Origin: Candidatus Saccharimonadota bacterium
Lineage (GTDB): Bacteria; Patescibacteriota; Saccharimonadia; Saccharimonadales; Saccharimonadaceae
Length of the DNA: 64,000 nt
Assembly: GCA_009992235.1 (NCBI GenBank)
Contig: JAACVZ010000001.1
Span: 47,465-111,464, forward strand
Direction of reading: 5' to 3'
The notes below the pieces were generated by a model. The model made no database searches and was not told the DNA's origin. It saw nothing but the letters and a program-made list of their open reading frames with translations. The first letter of the stretch is position 1, and each line of letters opens with the position of its first letter. Below, piece by piece: positions 26,591-35,100 of this stretch. The position numbers were made by a program, and so were the translations under genes.

Positions 26591-26908
26591 TTCTTTTTTA
26601 GTGCACCGTATGCGCCAAGTCGCCGACGCGATCTTGAGGCGCTATTTTAAGACGGTCTTCGGTTGACCAAGAAAGACACGGTTGTTGATATTGGGAGTGA
26701 AGACGGGATAGCTAGAGGCGCAACTATTGTTTACATATTTACAGTTCAAAAAGATGCTCGTAAAGTGTTTGAGCATGTATCGCGTGAAGCACACAGACTT
26801 GGTCGCCCCTTAACGCTCGTCTCATATGGAATACGTATCCCGGGCGCGAAGGAAACATCAACTCATGGAGCCCACAGAATATATACCATCCCTTTACAGT
26901 ATCAGTAG
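26591..26908 (+). pseudogene. Decayed class I SAM methyltransferase
   Basis: The frame has no start codon after a TGA at 26588, runs through APYAPSRRRDLEALF, hits a TAA at 26648-26650, then continues in the same frame with DGLRLTKKDTVVDIGSEDG, the SAM-binding motif. Directly after this the sequence jumps to GATIVYIF and GRPLTLVSYGIRIPG, which normally lie about 80 or more residues later. So the gene has lost its start, gained a stop and suffered an internal in-frame deletion. An 81-aa frame from TTG 26663 is still open, but lacks most of the fold. Confidence 0.7.
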
Positions 26909-26927
26909 CCATAAGTATAATGACAGC

Positions 26928-27638
26928 ATGAACCCGCAATACCCATTTGGCCAAGAACAACCTTCAGCGCCGCAACCTCCCCTTGCGTCGTCGAACTACA
27001 GTAGTTCACAAAATAACAAAACATGGATGATTGTTGGGATTATTGCTATTTTTACAACAGTTGTTTTTGCTGGTTTAGCCATATGGGCGTTGATCAATTA
27101 TTTTGATCAAAAAGAGAATGTCGACGGACGAGTTGATACTGCTGTCGCTACAGCAGTGAAGGACCAAGCCGATAAGGACGCTGCTGACTACCAGGAAAAA
27201 GAGAAACAACCGAACCGTCAATTTTCAGGACCTGAAGACTATGGGAGACTTGCTTTTAGTTATCCGAAAACCTGGAGTGTATATGTAGCAAAAGATGCAT
27301 CGAGCGGGAGTACCTACGAGGCTTACTTGAATCCGGTTGAAGTTCCTCCAGTAAGCAGTTCTCGGCAGTACGCGTTGAGAGTGCTAATCGAAGATAAGGA
27401 CTACGAAAAGGTTATTGACGGCTATGGCTCAGCAGTATCGCGAGGCGACCTAACGTCGAGTGCCGTAAAGTCTGATGGCAATAACGGAACTAGGCTTGAT
27501 GGAACTTTCTCGAAGGATATTCGGGGCTCGGCAGTTATCTTCAAGATACGTGACAAGACTGTCACTATTCGAACCGATGCCGACACTTTTAAGAACGATT
27601 TTGACGCACTCATCAAAACTATCACCTTCAATAAATAA
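26928..27638 (+). CDS. Membrane-anchored protein with a PsbP-like extracellular domain
   Basis: Proline-rich N-terminal tail (residues 1-30), one membrane helix (about 35-60), a charged linker, then a domain of about 130 residues that begins FSYPKTWSVYVAKD, the start typical of PsbP-related domains often seen in CPR and Firmicutes anchored proteins. Function unknown. TATAAT (26916-26921) ends 6 nt before the ATG at 26928, which sets the start well inside a longer open frame and makes this a leaderless gene. Confidence 0.75.
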   Translation: MNPQYPFGQEQPSAPQPPLASSNYSSSQNNKTWMIVGIIAIFTTVVFAGLAIWALINYFDQKENVDGRVDTAVATAVKDQADKDAADYQEKEKQPNRQFSGPEDYGRLAFSYPKTWSVYVAKDASSGSTYEAYLNPVEVPPVSSSRQYALRVLIEDKDYEKVIDGYGSAVSRGDLTSSAVKSDGNNGTRLDGTFSKDIRGSAVIFKIRDKTVTIRTDADTFKNDFDALIKTITFNK

Positions 27639-27689
27639 TTAATACGCTTGTCTTTGCATAGACCGTTCGTGCGGTGCTACACTAGTGCT

Positions 27690-28400
27690 ATGAACGGTCA
27701 GGAGGGTAGTGACATAATGCAGCCACTTATTGCGGCTGCGCATGAGTTGAAGGCGCCACTTGCCCTTGTTCGCCAACTCGCCTTAACGCTTGAAGACACC
27801 TCTCTTTCGGGTGCTGAACGTCAGCGTCTCAGAGACCAAATTATTCTAACAAGCGAGCGAGCGTTGCGACTAACCGGCGACCTGACAAAAACCGCTCGTT
27901 TGCAGGATGCAATGTTTCAGCTTGAGCCAATCAACCCTGAGCAAATGTGTCGAGAGGTGGTGGGAGAGCTTGGTCCGTTATTTGAGGCCTACGGTCGAAA
28001 AGTGACATTTAAAGGGCGTAGACATCCGCTGCTGTTGGTGGCGAATCGCGATCTTCTGCGGCGAATTTTATTGAATTTTAGTGATAATGCACTGCACTAC
28101 AGCGAGCCTGGAACAGCAGTACATCTTCAGGTGCAGGCACTTCGAGGCTCGGGCATGATTCGAGTTGGCGTGCGTGACTACGGCCCAGCGCTTTCGAGTG
28201 ATATGTGGCGGACGTTGCAGGAGAAACTTGGAGCCGCGCCGCAGCCAGTTCACGCTCGTCCAGAGAGTAGTGGGCTGGGGCTATATATTTCTGGTCAGTT
28301 CGCCGACGCCATGCAGGGAACTATTGGAGCCGTGCGCCACCGTGATGGGGCGACCTTTTATGTCGAGCTACCAGCTTCGCGGCAATTGAATTTATTATGA
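27690..28400 (+). CDS. Soluble sensor histidine kinase
   Basis: Short kinase of 236 aa without membrane helices or a sensor domain: the HisKA helix with its phospho-acceptor (AAHELKAPLALVR) near residue 18 is followed by an ATPase domain with NFSDNALHYSEPGT (N-box) and SSGLGLYISGQFADAMQG (G-box). It must sense something through partners or in the cytoplasm. TACACT (27678-27683) ends 6 nt before the ATG. The next gene is its likely response regulator, overlapping by four bases. Confidence 0.9.
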   Translation: MNGQEGSDIMQPLIAAAHELKAPLALVRQLALTLEDTSLSGAERQRLRDQIILTSERALRLTGDLTKTARLQDAMFQLEPINPEQMCREVVGELGPLFEAYGRKVTFKGRRHPLLLVANRDLLRRILLNFSDNALHYSEPGTAVHLQVQALRGSGMIRVGVRDYGPALSSDMWRTLQEKLGAAPQPVHARPESSGLGLYISGQFADAMQGTIGAVRHRDGATFYVELPASRQLNLL

Positions 28401-28762
28401 CAAGCGTCCTGTTGGTTGAAGATAACACTTGGCTGGCCGAACTTGAGGCCGGTATTCTAAAGCGCGCTGGCTACGATGTTATGGTTGCACACCACGCTCC
28501 AGCGGCAATTCAACTGGTCGACAAGACACGTCCGGACGTGATCATTCTTGATGTTCTCTTGGGTGGTTCGACGGCGTTTGCCTTGCTGCACGAGCTGCAG
28601 TCTTATGGCGATACGGGAGTTATTCCAGTGGTGCTTTGTACGAATATGGCCGAGCAGCTATCTGCCGATAAGCTTGTGTCATATGGTGTAGTGCGTGTTG
28701 TCGATAAAGCTACTATGCATCCCGATGATTTAATTGCCGCAGTAAAGGTGGCAACGCTATGA
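28397..28762 (+). CDS. Single-domain response regulator
   Basis: Receiver domain with VEDN acidic pocket, phospho-acceptor Asp52 (VIILDVLLGG) and a Lys in VVDKATM. The usual Thr position reads LCTN. There is no output domain, so it acts through protein contacts. It overlaps the upstream kinase by four bases (ATGA) and recO by four bases, making a kinase-regulator-recO operon. Confidence 0.9.
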   Translation: MTSVLLVEDNTWLAELEAGILKRAGYDVMVAHHAPAAIQLVDKTRPDVIILDVLLGGSTAFALLHELQSYGDTGVIPVVLCTNMAEQLSADKLVSYGVVRVVDKATMHPDDLIAAVKVATL

Positions 28763-29439
28763 AAACACACCGAACTCAGGCAATTGTACTTCGAAGGACA
28801 AATTACGGTGAAGCTGACAGAATTTTGCAGCTTCTAACTCCGGAAGGACGGCGAAGTGTTATGGCTAGGGGTGTGCGCCGCGAAAAAAGTAAACTAGCTG
28901 GTGGCATAGAACTATTTGCGGTAAGCGACGTGGTGATAGGCGAGGGCAAGGGCGAGCTTGGCGTTTTGACATCAACAAAACTTCAGCGGTTTTATCGACA
29001 TATTCTTGAAGACTATGACCGCTTGCAGTTTGGCTACACAACTATACGCTTAGTGGCCCGGGCATCCGAAACAGTCGATGAGTCGGACTGGTTCGATTTG
29101 CTGCAAGAGGTATTTGCTGGTCTCGATACGCTAACCATCCCTCAGTCGTTAATTGAAAGTTGGTTTTATCTTCGCTATGCGTCGCTGCTTGGGCATGGGC
29201 TGAACCTCGATTATGACGGTGATGGCGTGAAACTTGAGGTGGATGCTCGATACATGTATGACGTAAGCGAGAAAGGTCTGCGCAAAACGCCATCTGGCGA
29301 GGTTACTGGTGACCACATTAAGCTTCTTCGTCTCGTAGGAACGAGGCCTTTAAGTGTGTTGGTGCAAGTCGGAGGAATTGGTGAGTTGTTGGTACTGTGC
29401 TCGCATATTGCTCGGGCACACGCCTCGGTTGAAGGGTAG
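28759..29439 (+). CDS. recO: DNA repair protein RecO
   Basis: Mediator that helps load RecA on gapped DNA. The N-terminal OB fold has the family motif YGEADRILQLLTPEGRRSVMA, followed by an alpha-helical domain. 226 aa is near normal. No zinc-finger cysteine cluster is visible in the C-terminal part, which some RecO proteins also lack. It is translationally coupled to the response regulator gene. Confidence 0.93.
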   Translation: MKTHRTQAIVLRRTNYGEADRILQLLTPEGRRSVMARGVRREKSKLAGGIELFAVSDVVIGEGKGELGVLTSTKLQRFYRHILEDYDRLQFGYTTIRLVARASETVDESDWFDLLQEVFAGLDTLTIPQSLIESWFYLRYASLLGHGLNLDYDGDGVKLEVDARYMYDVSEKGLRKTPSGEVTGDHIKLLRLVGTRPLSVLVQVGGIGELLVLCSHIARAHASVEG

Positions 29440-29465
29440 GTATATGCTATAATGAGCTTCAGTTT

Positions 29466-30881
29466 ATGAGTGATCAACAGAAGATGGAACACATTGTTAG
29501 TTTAGCCAAGCGCCGAGGCTTTATTTACCCCGGTTCGGACGTATATGGTGGCCTTAGCGGAACCTGGGATTTCGGTCCATTAGGTACGCAGTTGAAGCGA
29601 AATATTATGCAGCTTTGGTGGAAAATGTTTGTCGATGAGCGCCACGACATGTATGGCGTTGATTCGGCTATTTTAATGAATCAGAAGGTTTGGCAGGCGA
29701 GTGGACATGTTGATACATTTGTTGACCCGCTTGTAGAAGACACCGAAACAAAACAGCGATTTCGCGCCGACCACCTCTTAAAAGATGCTGGTTTTGATGT
29801 TGACGGGTTGGGGCTCGATGAACTTACGAAGCTTGTTCGAGACAACAACGTGAAGAGCCCGAATGGCAACGAACTATCTGACGTACGCACCTTTAATATG
29901 ATGTTTAAAACTTTCGTTGGTCCAACCGCACTGGGCGGTGTGACTGACCAGCAAGGTGAAGCTGCGGTGAATATCGCTACTGGAAGTGAACTAATCGCAT
30001 TTGATCCTTCAAGCGTGAGCTATCTACGCCCAGAAACCGCACAAGGAATCTTTACTAATTATAGAAACATTGTCGACAGTTTTTATCCTGACCTACCGTT
30101 TGGTCTTGCCCAACAGGGTAAAGCGTTCCGTAACGAAATTAGCCCGCGAGATTTCATTTTCCGCTCACGCGAGTTTGAACAAATGGAAATTGAATACTTT
30201 GTTGATCCAGATGAATGGGAAGCGTCGTTCGAGCATTGGCGACAGCAGGTTTGGAAATGGACTCAGGCTCTTGGCTTGCCTGACGAAAGTGTCCACGAGC
30301 TAGAGGTTCCAGAGAGTGACCGCGCACACTACTCGAAGCGGACCATCGACTTTGAATTTGATTTCCCTATTGGTCGGGAAGAGTTACTTGGTCTTGCGTA
30401 TCGAACCGATTTCGACCTTGGTAACATTCAGCGGGTGAGCGGTAAGAATATGGACTACACGCTTAAGGGAACGAACCGCAAGTTTGTCCCGCATGTTATT
30501 GAACCATCGTTTGGTGTTGAGCGCGCTGTAATGGCTGTACTTTCGAATGCCTATACCGAAGACGAAGTTAACGGAGAGACGCGTATCTTCCTTCGTTTAC
30601 CAGAGCACCTTGCGCCGGTTCGTTTTGCTGTGTCGCCACTGGTGCGCAACAAGCCCGAGCTGGTTGAAAAGGCCCGCGAAGTCTATGAAATTTTGAAGAA
30701 AAAGTATGGTGCCGTTATGTGGGACGATAGCGGAAATATTGGTAAGCGATACCGTCGCCAAGATGAAATTGGAACACCGCACTGTGTTGTTATCGACTTT
30801 GAGACGCTTGAAGATGGTACCGTCACGGTTCGCGACCGCGACACTACGCAACAGGCGCGCGTTAAAATTGAAGAATTATAG
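29466..30881 (+). CDS. glyS: Glycyl-tRNA synthetase, dimeric alpha2 type
   Basis: Single-chain class II enzyme of the archaeal/eukaryotic/Gram-positive kind rather than the separate alpha and beta subunits. The N-terminus (SLAKRRGFIYPGSDVYGG), motif 2 region (GKAFRNEISPRDFIFRSREF) and C-terminal anticodon-binding domain are clear. 471 aa fits. TATAAT at 29448-29453 ends 12 nt before the ATG, so the leader is at most a few bases long. Confidence 0.97.
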   Translation: MSDQQKMEHIVSLAKRRGFIYPGSDVYGGLSGTWDFGPLGTQLKRNIMQLWWKMFVDERHDMYGVDSAILMNQKVWQASGHVDTFVDPLVEDTETKQRFRADHLLKDAGFDVDGLGLDELTKLVRDNNVKSPNGNELSDVRTFNMMFKTFVGPTALGGVTDQQGEAAVNIATGSELIAFDPSSVSYLRPETAQGIFTNYRNIVDSFYPDLPFGLAQQGKAFRNEISPRDFIFRSREFEQMEIEYFVDPDEWEASFEHWRQQVWKWTQALGLPDESVHELEVPESDRAHYSKRTIDFEFDFPIGREELLGLAYRTDFDLGNIQRVSGKNMDYTLKGTNRKFVPHVIEPSFGVERAVMAVLSNAYTEDEVNGETRIFLRLPEHLAPVRFAVSPLVRNKPELVEKAREVYEILKKKYGAVMWDDSGNIGKRYRRQDEIGTPHCVVIDFETLEDGTVTVRDRDTTQQARVKIEEL

Positions 30882-30892
30882 AGGGAGTCAAC

Positions 30893-31261
30893 ATGGCATA
30901 CGAAGGCACTAAACTACACGATTTTGAACCCCGCGAAGAGGTGAAGGAGCTTGAAATTATTGATGTAGAGGTTGGTGCTGGAGCAGAAGTGCAGCCAGGC
31001 GCGACCATTACCGCACATTACACCGGTGCGCTTGCCAAGAATGGTATCATTTTCCAAAGTAGCCATGATTTTGGCAAGCCAGCGACCTTCGGCCTCGACC
31101 AAGTGATTGCAGGCTGGACAAAAGGTGTGCCCGGCATGAAAGTAGGCGGCACTCGCCGGCTGGTCATTCCTGCCGAGCAAGCCTACGGCTCATCTAGCCC
31201 AGCACCGAACATTCCTGCGAATAGCGACCTTGTGTTCGATATCGATCTTGTTGCAATCTAG
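30893..31261 (+). CDS. FKBP-type peptidyl-prolyl isomerase
   Basis: Small folding helper, 122 aa. The FKBP fold signature is visible: GATITAHYTGALAKNG, FGLDQVIAGWTKGVPGMKVG and RRLVIPAEQAYG. No signal peptide, so cytoplasmic. An AGAGGGAG ribosome site precedes the ATG, 11 bp after glyS, so they are probably cotranscribed. Confidence 0.94.
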   Translation: MAYEGTKLHDFEPREEVKELEIIDVEVGAGAEVQPGATITAHYTGALAKNGIIFQSSHDFGKPATFGLDQVIAGWTKGVPGMKVGGTRRLVIPAEQAYGSSSPAPNIPANSDLVFDIDLVAI

Positions 31262-31329
31262 AGGGAAGTGGCGACGCTGGCCTTTTTTGGTTTCTTGATT
31301 TCTTTGCGCTTATCTTTACCTTTGCTCAT
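31258..31329 (-). CDS. Possible 23-aa lysine-rich small protein
   Basis: A short frame on the minus strand reads MSKGKDKRKEIKKPKKASVA and ends in the overlap with the FKBP gene. Very similar lysine-rich N-termini (KGKDKKKE..KKPKK) recur as annotated small proteins in unrelated bacteria as far as I recall, which is why I list it. There is no clear ribosome site, so evidence remains weak. It may be a nucleic-acid-binding peptide. Confidence 0.4.
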   Translation of the reverse strand: MSKGKDKRKEIKKPKKASVATSL

Positions 31330-31408
31330 ATAAATCCATTCTTTAATTAGTATTTATTATGCGCCATTCCCTAAGAAATACCTAGGGGCTTTGTAGTAGA
31401 ATAGAATA

Positions 31409-31828
31409 ATGATTACGTATTATACCGATGGAAGCGCAAGCCCAAACCCTGGCCCGGGTGGCTTTGCTGTTATTAAAAATGGGCAACCGCATATTCTTGG
31501 AAGCGAAGAGGGTGACACGACAAATATTCGCATGGAAGGCAAGGCCATTCTTGCGGCGCTGAAGGACGCTGACGGCGAGCACGCTGAAATTTTTACCGAT
31601 AGTGAATTTTGGATTAACGTTATAACGAAGTGGGCGCCTGGTTGGGAGGCGAAAGGCTGGAAGAAAAAAGGTGGAGAAATTAAGAATCTTGATATCGTTC
31701 AAGAGGTGTACCCACTTCATCAGAGTTCGAACGCAACACTTACATGGGTGCGTGGACACGAGGGTGACGAGGGCAATGAATTGGCTGATGAGTGGGCGAA
31801 TAAAGCTCGTGAAGGCCATAGGCTTTAG
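31409..31828 (+). CDS. rnhA: Ribonuclease H type I
   Basis: Cleaves RNA in RNA-DNA hybrids. The catalytic carboxylates are seen in YYTDGSASPNPG (Asp7), MEGKAILAAL (Glu), FTDSEFWIN (Asp) and NELADEWAN (Asp). 139 aa is compact but complete; the GWKKKGGEIKN stretch is the substrate-binding region. TAGAAT at 31397-31402 ends 6 nt before the ATG (leaderless). Confidence 0.95.
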   Translation: MITYYTDGSASPNPGPGGFAVIKNGQPHILGSEEGDTTNIRMEGKAILAALKDADGEHAEIFTDSEFWINVITKWAPGWEAKGWKKKGGEIKNLDIVQEVYPLHQSSNATLTWVRGHEGDEGNELADEWANKAREGHRL

Positions 31829-31902
31829 CATTTCCTCCATTGACCCGCAGGGCTCTTTGGGCCTACAATAGTTCCTATTGCTAAACCAAAAAGAAAGACA
31901 TT

Positions 31903-32877
31903 ATGGACGACCGCGAACCAACCGATATTTTCCATTGGGCTAACCAAGTTGACTCAGTAAAAAACGATCTTAGGATTGAATTTTTTTTGTTCAACAAACA
32001 CTACACACCGTTTTCGATGAAGGTGTCCGATGAGCTTGATGCCCAAATCAAGGCTCTGTTTTTATATGACATGATTAACGAAGTTAACCTTGGCGCAGGT
32101 ACGGGCATGTCGGTGCGAGACTATGAGCTGTCTGAAGCAGAAGACCATGTTTTGCTTCGCACGGAGTTAGAAAAGGTGACGCACGCATCAACGCTAATTA
32201 ATCTTATCGAACACGAGCGTAGCGAAGTTATTGAGTTCCGCGATGAAGAGCACGAGTTCAAGCGCATGAAGGGGATTATTGCGCGCTGCAGTAAGCCTGA
32301 CGGTTCGGGAGTGTTTTACGTCGTCAAGCAGGTGAGCGCTGGGGCAATGCTCCAGGGCGCAACAGCTTGGGAGCTCCGTGGCGGAACCTTTTCACCGTTC
32401 CAGGCCAATGTCGGCTGGAAAGTGCCAGCAGACAACCAGGTGCTTATTATCGATGAAGACATATTTATCTTTAGCCAAGGCAAGTTTGAACGATTATTTA
32501 ATTATGAATACAAAAAACAGCTACTGGCCGATCAAAAGGTGGCTGAAATCGAAGCAAAATATAAATTGAGTTTTCCTGATGACACCAGCCTTCAGGCTTT
32601 GGTAATGGAAAAGAAAAAACTGGTTAATAAGTTACAGAAGCTTGAAGTTGGCGAGGTGACCCAGGAGCAAGCAATTGAATACGCCGACACGATGCAGCTC
32701 GACCTCATGACCGATGACGAGGGCGCTATTATCATTATGGACAGCCGAGACCTTGATATGTTCGTGAATCTTATCAACGAAGACTATATTACGAGTGAAA
32801 TAACTGGGAAACGATACGAGGTTAAGGCAAAGAAACTACTTGGTGAGCCAGAGGGCGAGCCACCTCGAGGTGTATAA
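31903..32877 (+). CDS. DUF4868 (KwaB-like) protein
   Basis: A 324-aa soluble protein. The second half (RGGTFSPF, then QVLIIDEDIFIFSQGKFERL followed by a helical stretch) resembles the DUF4868 family that includes KwaB, the DNA-binding effector of the Kiwa anti-phage system. The four-helix membrane partner KwaA is not encoded beside it; the next gene is a Pif1-type helicase. Either it is a stand-alone DUF4868 protein of unknown role or part of a variant defence pair. TACAAT at 31864-31869 is a likely promoter. The family call is by pattern only. Confidence 0.6.
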   Translation: MDDREPTDIFHWANQVDSVKNDLRIEFFLFNKHYTPFSMKVSDELDAQIKALFLYDMINEVNLGAGTGMSVRDYELSEAEDHVLLRTELEKVTHASTLINLIEHERSEVIEFRDEEHEFKRMKGIIARCSKPDGSGVFYVVKQVSAGAMLQGATAWELRGGTFSPFQANVGWKVPADNQVLIIDEDIFIFSQGKFERLFNYEYKKQLLADQKVAEIEAKYKLSFPDDTSLQALVMEKKKLVNKLQKLEVGEVTQEQAIEYADTMQLDLMTDDEGAIIIMDSRDLDMFVNLINEDYITSEITGKRYEVKAKKLLGEPEGEPPRGV

Positions 32878-32884
32878 TAAAGGG

Positions 32885-34162
32885 ATGAATCAATCTCTTG
32901 CGCTTGCCATTATGGCATTTGGGAAAAGCGTGCTCCTGACCGGTCCGGCAGGGGCAGGTAAGACCTATGTTTTGAACCAGTTTATCGCCGAGGCGAGAGC
33001 GAAGGGCAAGCAGGTGTCGGTGACGGCAACAACTGGTCTGGCGGCTACGCATCTTGGCGGCACTACCATTCACAGTTGGAGCGGCATTGGTATTGCTGAC
33101 TATATTCAGCAAGGCTTTTTTGAACGGTTCCCAAAGGGCAAGCGTGACATTATTGCTCGAACAGACGTATTGATCATTGATGAGATAAGCATGCTTCACG
33201 ACTATCGTCTCGATATGGTAGATGAGGTGTGCCGGACCATAAGAGACAACCAAGACGAACCGTTTGGTGGCATTCAGGTGATTTTGAGTGGCGACTTCTT
33301 TCAGCTGCCCCCAATTAATCATCAGAATTCACGGCAAGGTGGTTTTGTGGTGAACTCGCAGGTTTGGCAACAGTTCGACCCGGTTATTTGCTACTTAAAA
33401 GAACAGCACCGCCAAGATGACGAAGAGCTGCTTGGGGTGCTTAACGCCCTTCGTGCGGGTACGTTGCGACAGAGTCATCTCGACACGCTTCTAGCGCGAT
33501 CTGAAGTGCATCCAGATGAATTTGAGGTGGTTACCGAGCTTCATACGGTTAACGTTGATGTTGATACTTTGAACGCAGCCAAGCTTAAAGAGATAGATGA
33601 AGACGAGGTTTCCTATGAACGTCTCGAGACTGGACCGAAGGCGTTTGTGGAAACGCTCGATCGTTCGGTATTGGCGCCAAAGGAGCTGAAGTTGAAACTT
33701 GGCGCACTTGTTATGGCGGTGCGAAACAGCCAAGAACGTAAATACGTGAACGGAAGTCTTGGCGTGGTGGTGGCCTTTGACCCAGACACTAACTATCCAA
33801 TAGTTAAATTCAAAAATGGCAAAGAAGTTCTTATGACACCAGATACCTGGGAGCTCCACGATGGCGGCAAAAAGCGGGCAAGTATTACCCAAATACCGCT
33901 TCGGCTGGCATGGGCAATTACCGTTCATAAATCTCAGGGTATGACGCTCGATACGGCACGTATCAACCTGGCAAAGGCCTTTGTTGAAGGCATGGGGTAC
34001 GTGGCGTTAAGTCGAATAAAAAATGTGAACAGCCTGTATTTAACAGGGATAAATCAGATGGCACTTCGGGTTAGCGAGCAGGCGCGATCGATTGACGGGT
34101 ATCTACGTGAAAAAGCCGAGTCAGACGCCGAGCAATTCGCACATCTCTTGCCACGTGTATAG
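32885..34162 (+). CDS. Pif1/RecD-like superfamily 1 DNA helicase
   Basis: Walker A TGPAGAGKT, motif II LIIDEISMLHDYR, the Q-x-L-P-P region (GDFFQLPPINH) and the C-terminal WAITVHKSQGMTLD motif define a 5'-3' Pif1-family helicase. 426 aa from the chosen start. A longer frame begins at 32840, but TATAAT (32873-32878) ends 6 nt before the ATG at 32885, within the end of the preceding gene. So it has its own leaderless promoter and is not strictly co-translated with the DUF4868 gene. Confidence 0.92.
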   Translation: MNQSLALAIMAFGKSVLLTGPAGAGKTYVLNQFIAEARAKGKQVSVTATTGLAATHLGGTTIHSWSGIGIADYIQQGFFERFPKGKRDIIARTDVLIIDEISMLHDYRLDMVDEVCRTIRDNQDEPFGGIQVILSGDFFQLPPINHQNSRQGGFVVNSQVWQQFDPVICYLKEQHRQDDEELLGVLNALRAGTLRQSHLDTLLARSEVHPDEFEVVTELHTVNVDVDTLNAAKLKEIDEDEVSYERLETGPKAFVETLDRSVLAPKELKLKLGALVMAVRNSQERKYVNGSLGVVVAFDPDTNYPIVKFKNGKEVLMTPDTWELHDGGKKRASITQIPLRLAWAITVHKSQGMTLDTARINLAKAFVEGMGYVALSRIKNVNSLYLTGINQMALRVSEQARSIDGYLREKAESDAEQFAHLLPRV

Positions 34163-34238
34163 CGTGCGCCACTGCTAAAAATAGTTTTCCTCAATTCTGT
34201 GGATAAATCGCCAGGTCTTTCACGATTTGTCAAAATTG

Positions 34239-34271
34239 GGGGTTGTCGTGGGTAATTGTGGGTAGTATAGT
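34239..34271 (+). promoter_or_regulatory. mraZ promoter with triple MraZ box
   Basis: Three direct repeats GGGGT, TGGGT and TGGGT start at 34239, 34249 and 34259, exactly 10 bp apart, the known TGGGN-N5 layout bound by the MraZ ring. They overlap a promoter with TTGTCG (34243-34248), 17-bp spacer and TATAGT (34266-34271). MraZ therefore probably represses the dcw cluster here as in other bacteria. Confidence 0.85.
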
Positions 34272-34345
34272 GAAGGTCAGTGGAAAGAACCACAAAGACA
34301 AACAACTACATTAAAAACTAACCTAGCATCCCAGAAGGGGACACG

Positions 34346-34717
34346 GTGGCGCGAATAGATTACTTTGAACGACGACTCGATGACAAACGTCGGTTAACCA
34401 TACCGGCCGAGCTTCGTGAAGAGTTTCTTTCAGGCATTGTGCTCACAAGGGGATTCGGTTCCTATCTGCACCTTTACCCAAAAAAAGTATGGGAAGAGGA
34501 AGTAGAACCTGCGCTTCAGGCAAGTGGTAATATTCTCGATGAGAAAATTGCTGACGTCAATGTGCAGTTTCGACGCGGTAAAACCGAGGCAGAGCTTGAC
34601 CAGAAACAGGGTCGCATATCGATAGAACAGCATTTGCTGGACTATTCGTCGATAACACGCGACGTTGTTGCGGTAAGAGCTGGTGCGTATTGGCGTCTGA
34701 TGGCAGGCGAGCAATAG
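34346..34717 (+). CDS. mraZ: Transcriptional regulator MraZ
   Basis: First gene of the division and cell-wall cluster; encodes a DNA-binding protein with two AbrB/SpoVT-like repeats. The first repeat (DDKRRLTIPAELREEF and FGSYLHLYPKKVWEEE) is clear; the second (QGRISIEQHLLDYSSI) is more divergent. 123 aa is slightly short of the usual 140-150. Start is GTG after GAAGGGGACACG. A triple MraZ box lies in its promoter, so autoregulation is expected. The leader is about 70 nt. Confidence 0.92.
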   Translation: MARIDYFERRLDDKRRLTIPAELREEFLSGIVLTRGFGSYLHLYPKKVWEEEVEPALQASGNILDEKIADVNVQFRRGKTEAELDQKQGRISIEQHLLDYSSITRDVVAVRAGAYWRLMAGEQ

Positions 34718-35029
34718 GGTATAGCGGCTAAGCAGTCGGTTCTTTAACAATCTAAAATAAGAAGAAACACTCTCGAGATCAACTATCTGGTAGTGAGGCG
34801 TGGAATTCGACGACACATAAAACGAGTCGATGCACCTTCCCCAAAAACACACCTCCCAAAACTCCACCTCACATAAGTCTCTCAACTTGGCAAATGACTA
34901 GGGTATGAGCGCCTCCTTTGGCACCCCCTATTACAGTCTTTGCCTGACTTTTCAAAAACAAACACAATGCGAAAACAAACAGCTTCACTATCGGTTAGGT
35001 GATCTCGAGCAATTTTGAATAAAGAAGCG

Positions 35030-35052
35030 AAAAATGAAGTTCTTCATTTTTT
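35030..35052. terminator. Terminator-like hairpin downstream of mraZ
   Basis: AAAAATGAAG and CTTCATTTTT form a 10-bp stem around TT, with a run of six T at the 3' end. The stem is AT-rich, so its strength is uncertain. Confidence 0.45.
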
Positions 35053-35071
35053 GATTATTTTGAGAAATTGA

Positions 35072-35100
35072 TACGAGATATGGCTTGTCCATATCACGTA
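35072..35100. promoter_or_regulatory. Inverted repeat over the rsmH upstream promoter region
   Basis: TACGAGATATGG and CCATATCACGTA are complementary at 11 of 12 positions around a CTTGT spacer. They end about 22 bp before the TATAAT of rsmH (35123-35128), so a bound dimer would touch the -35 region. Possible operator or mRNA hairpin. Confidence 0.4.

Noticed and set aside
26826..26927. Longer N-terminus of the 26928 membrane protein
   Set aside because: The upstream part lies within the decayed methyltransferase and a TATAAT ends 6 nt before ATG 26928.
32840..32884. Longer N-terminus of the Pif1-type helicase
   Set aside because: It would overlap the DUF4868 gene in another frame and the TATAAT at 32873-32878 points to ATG 32885; the extra residues are not helicase-like.
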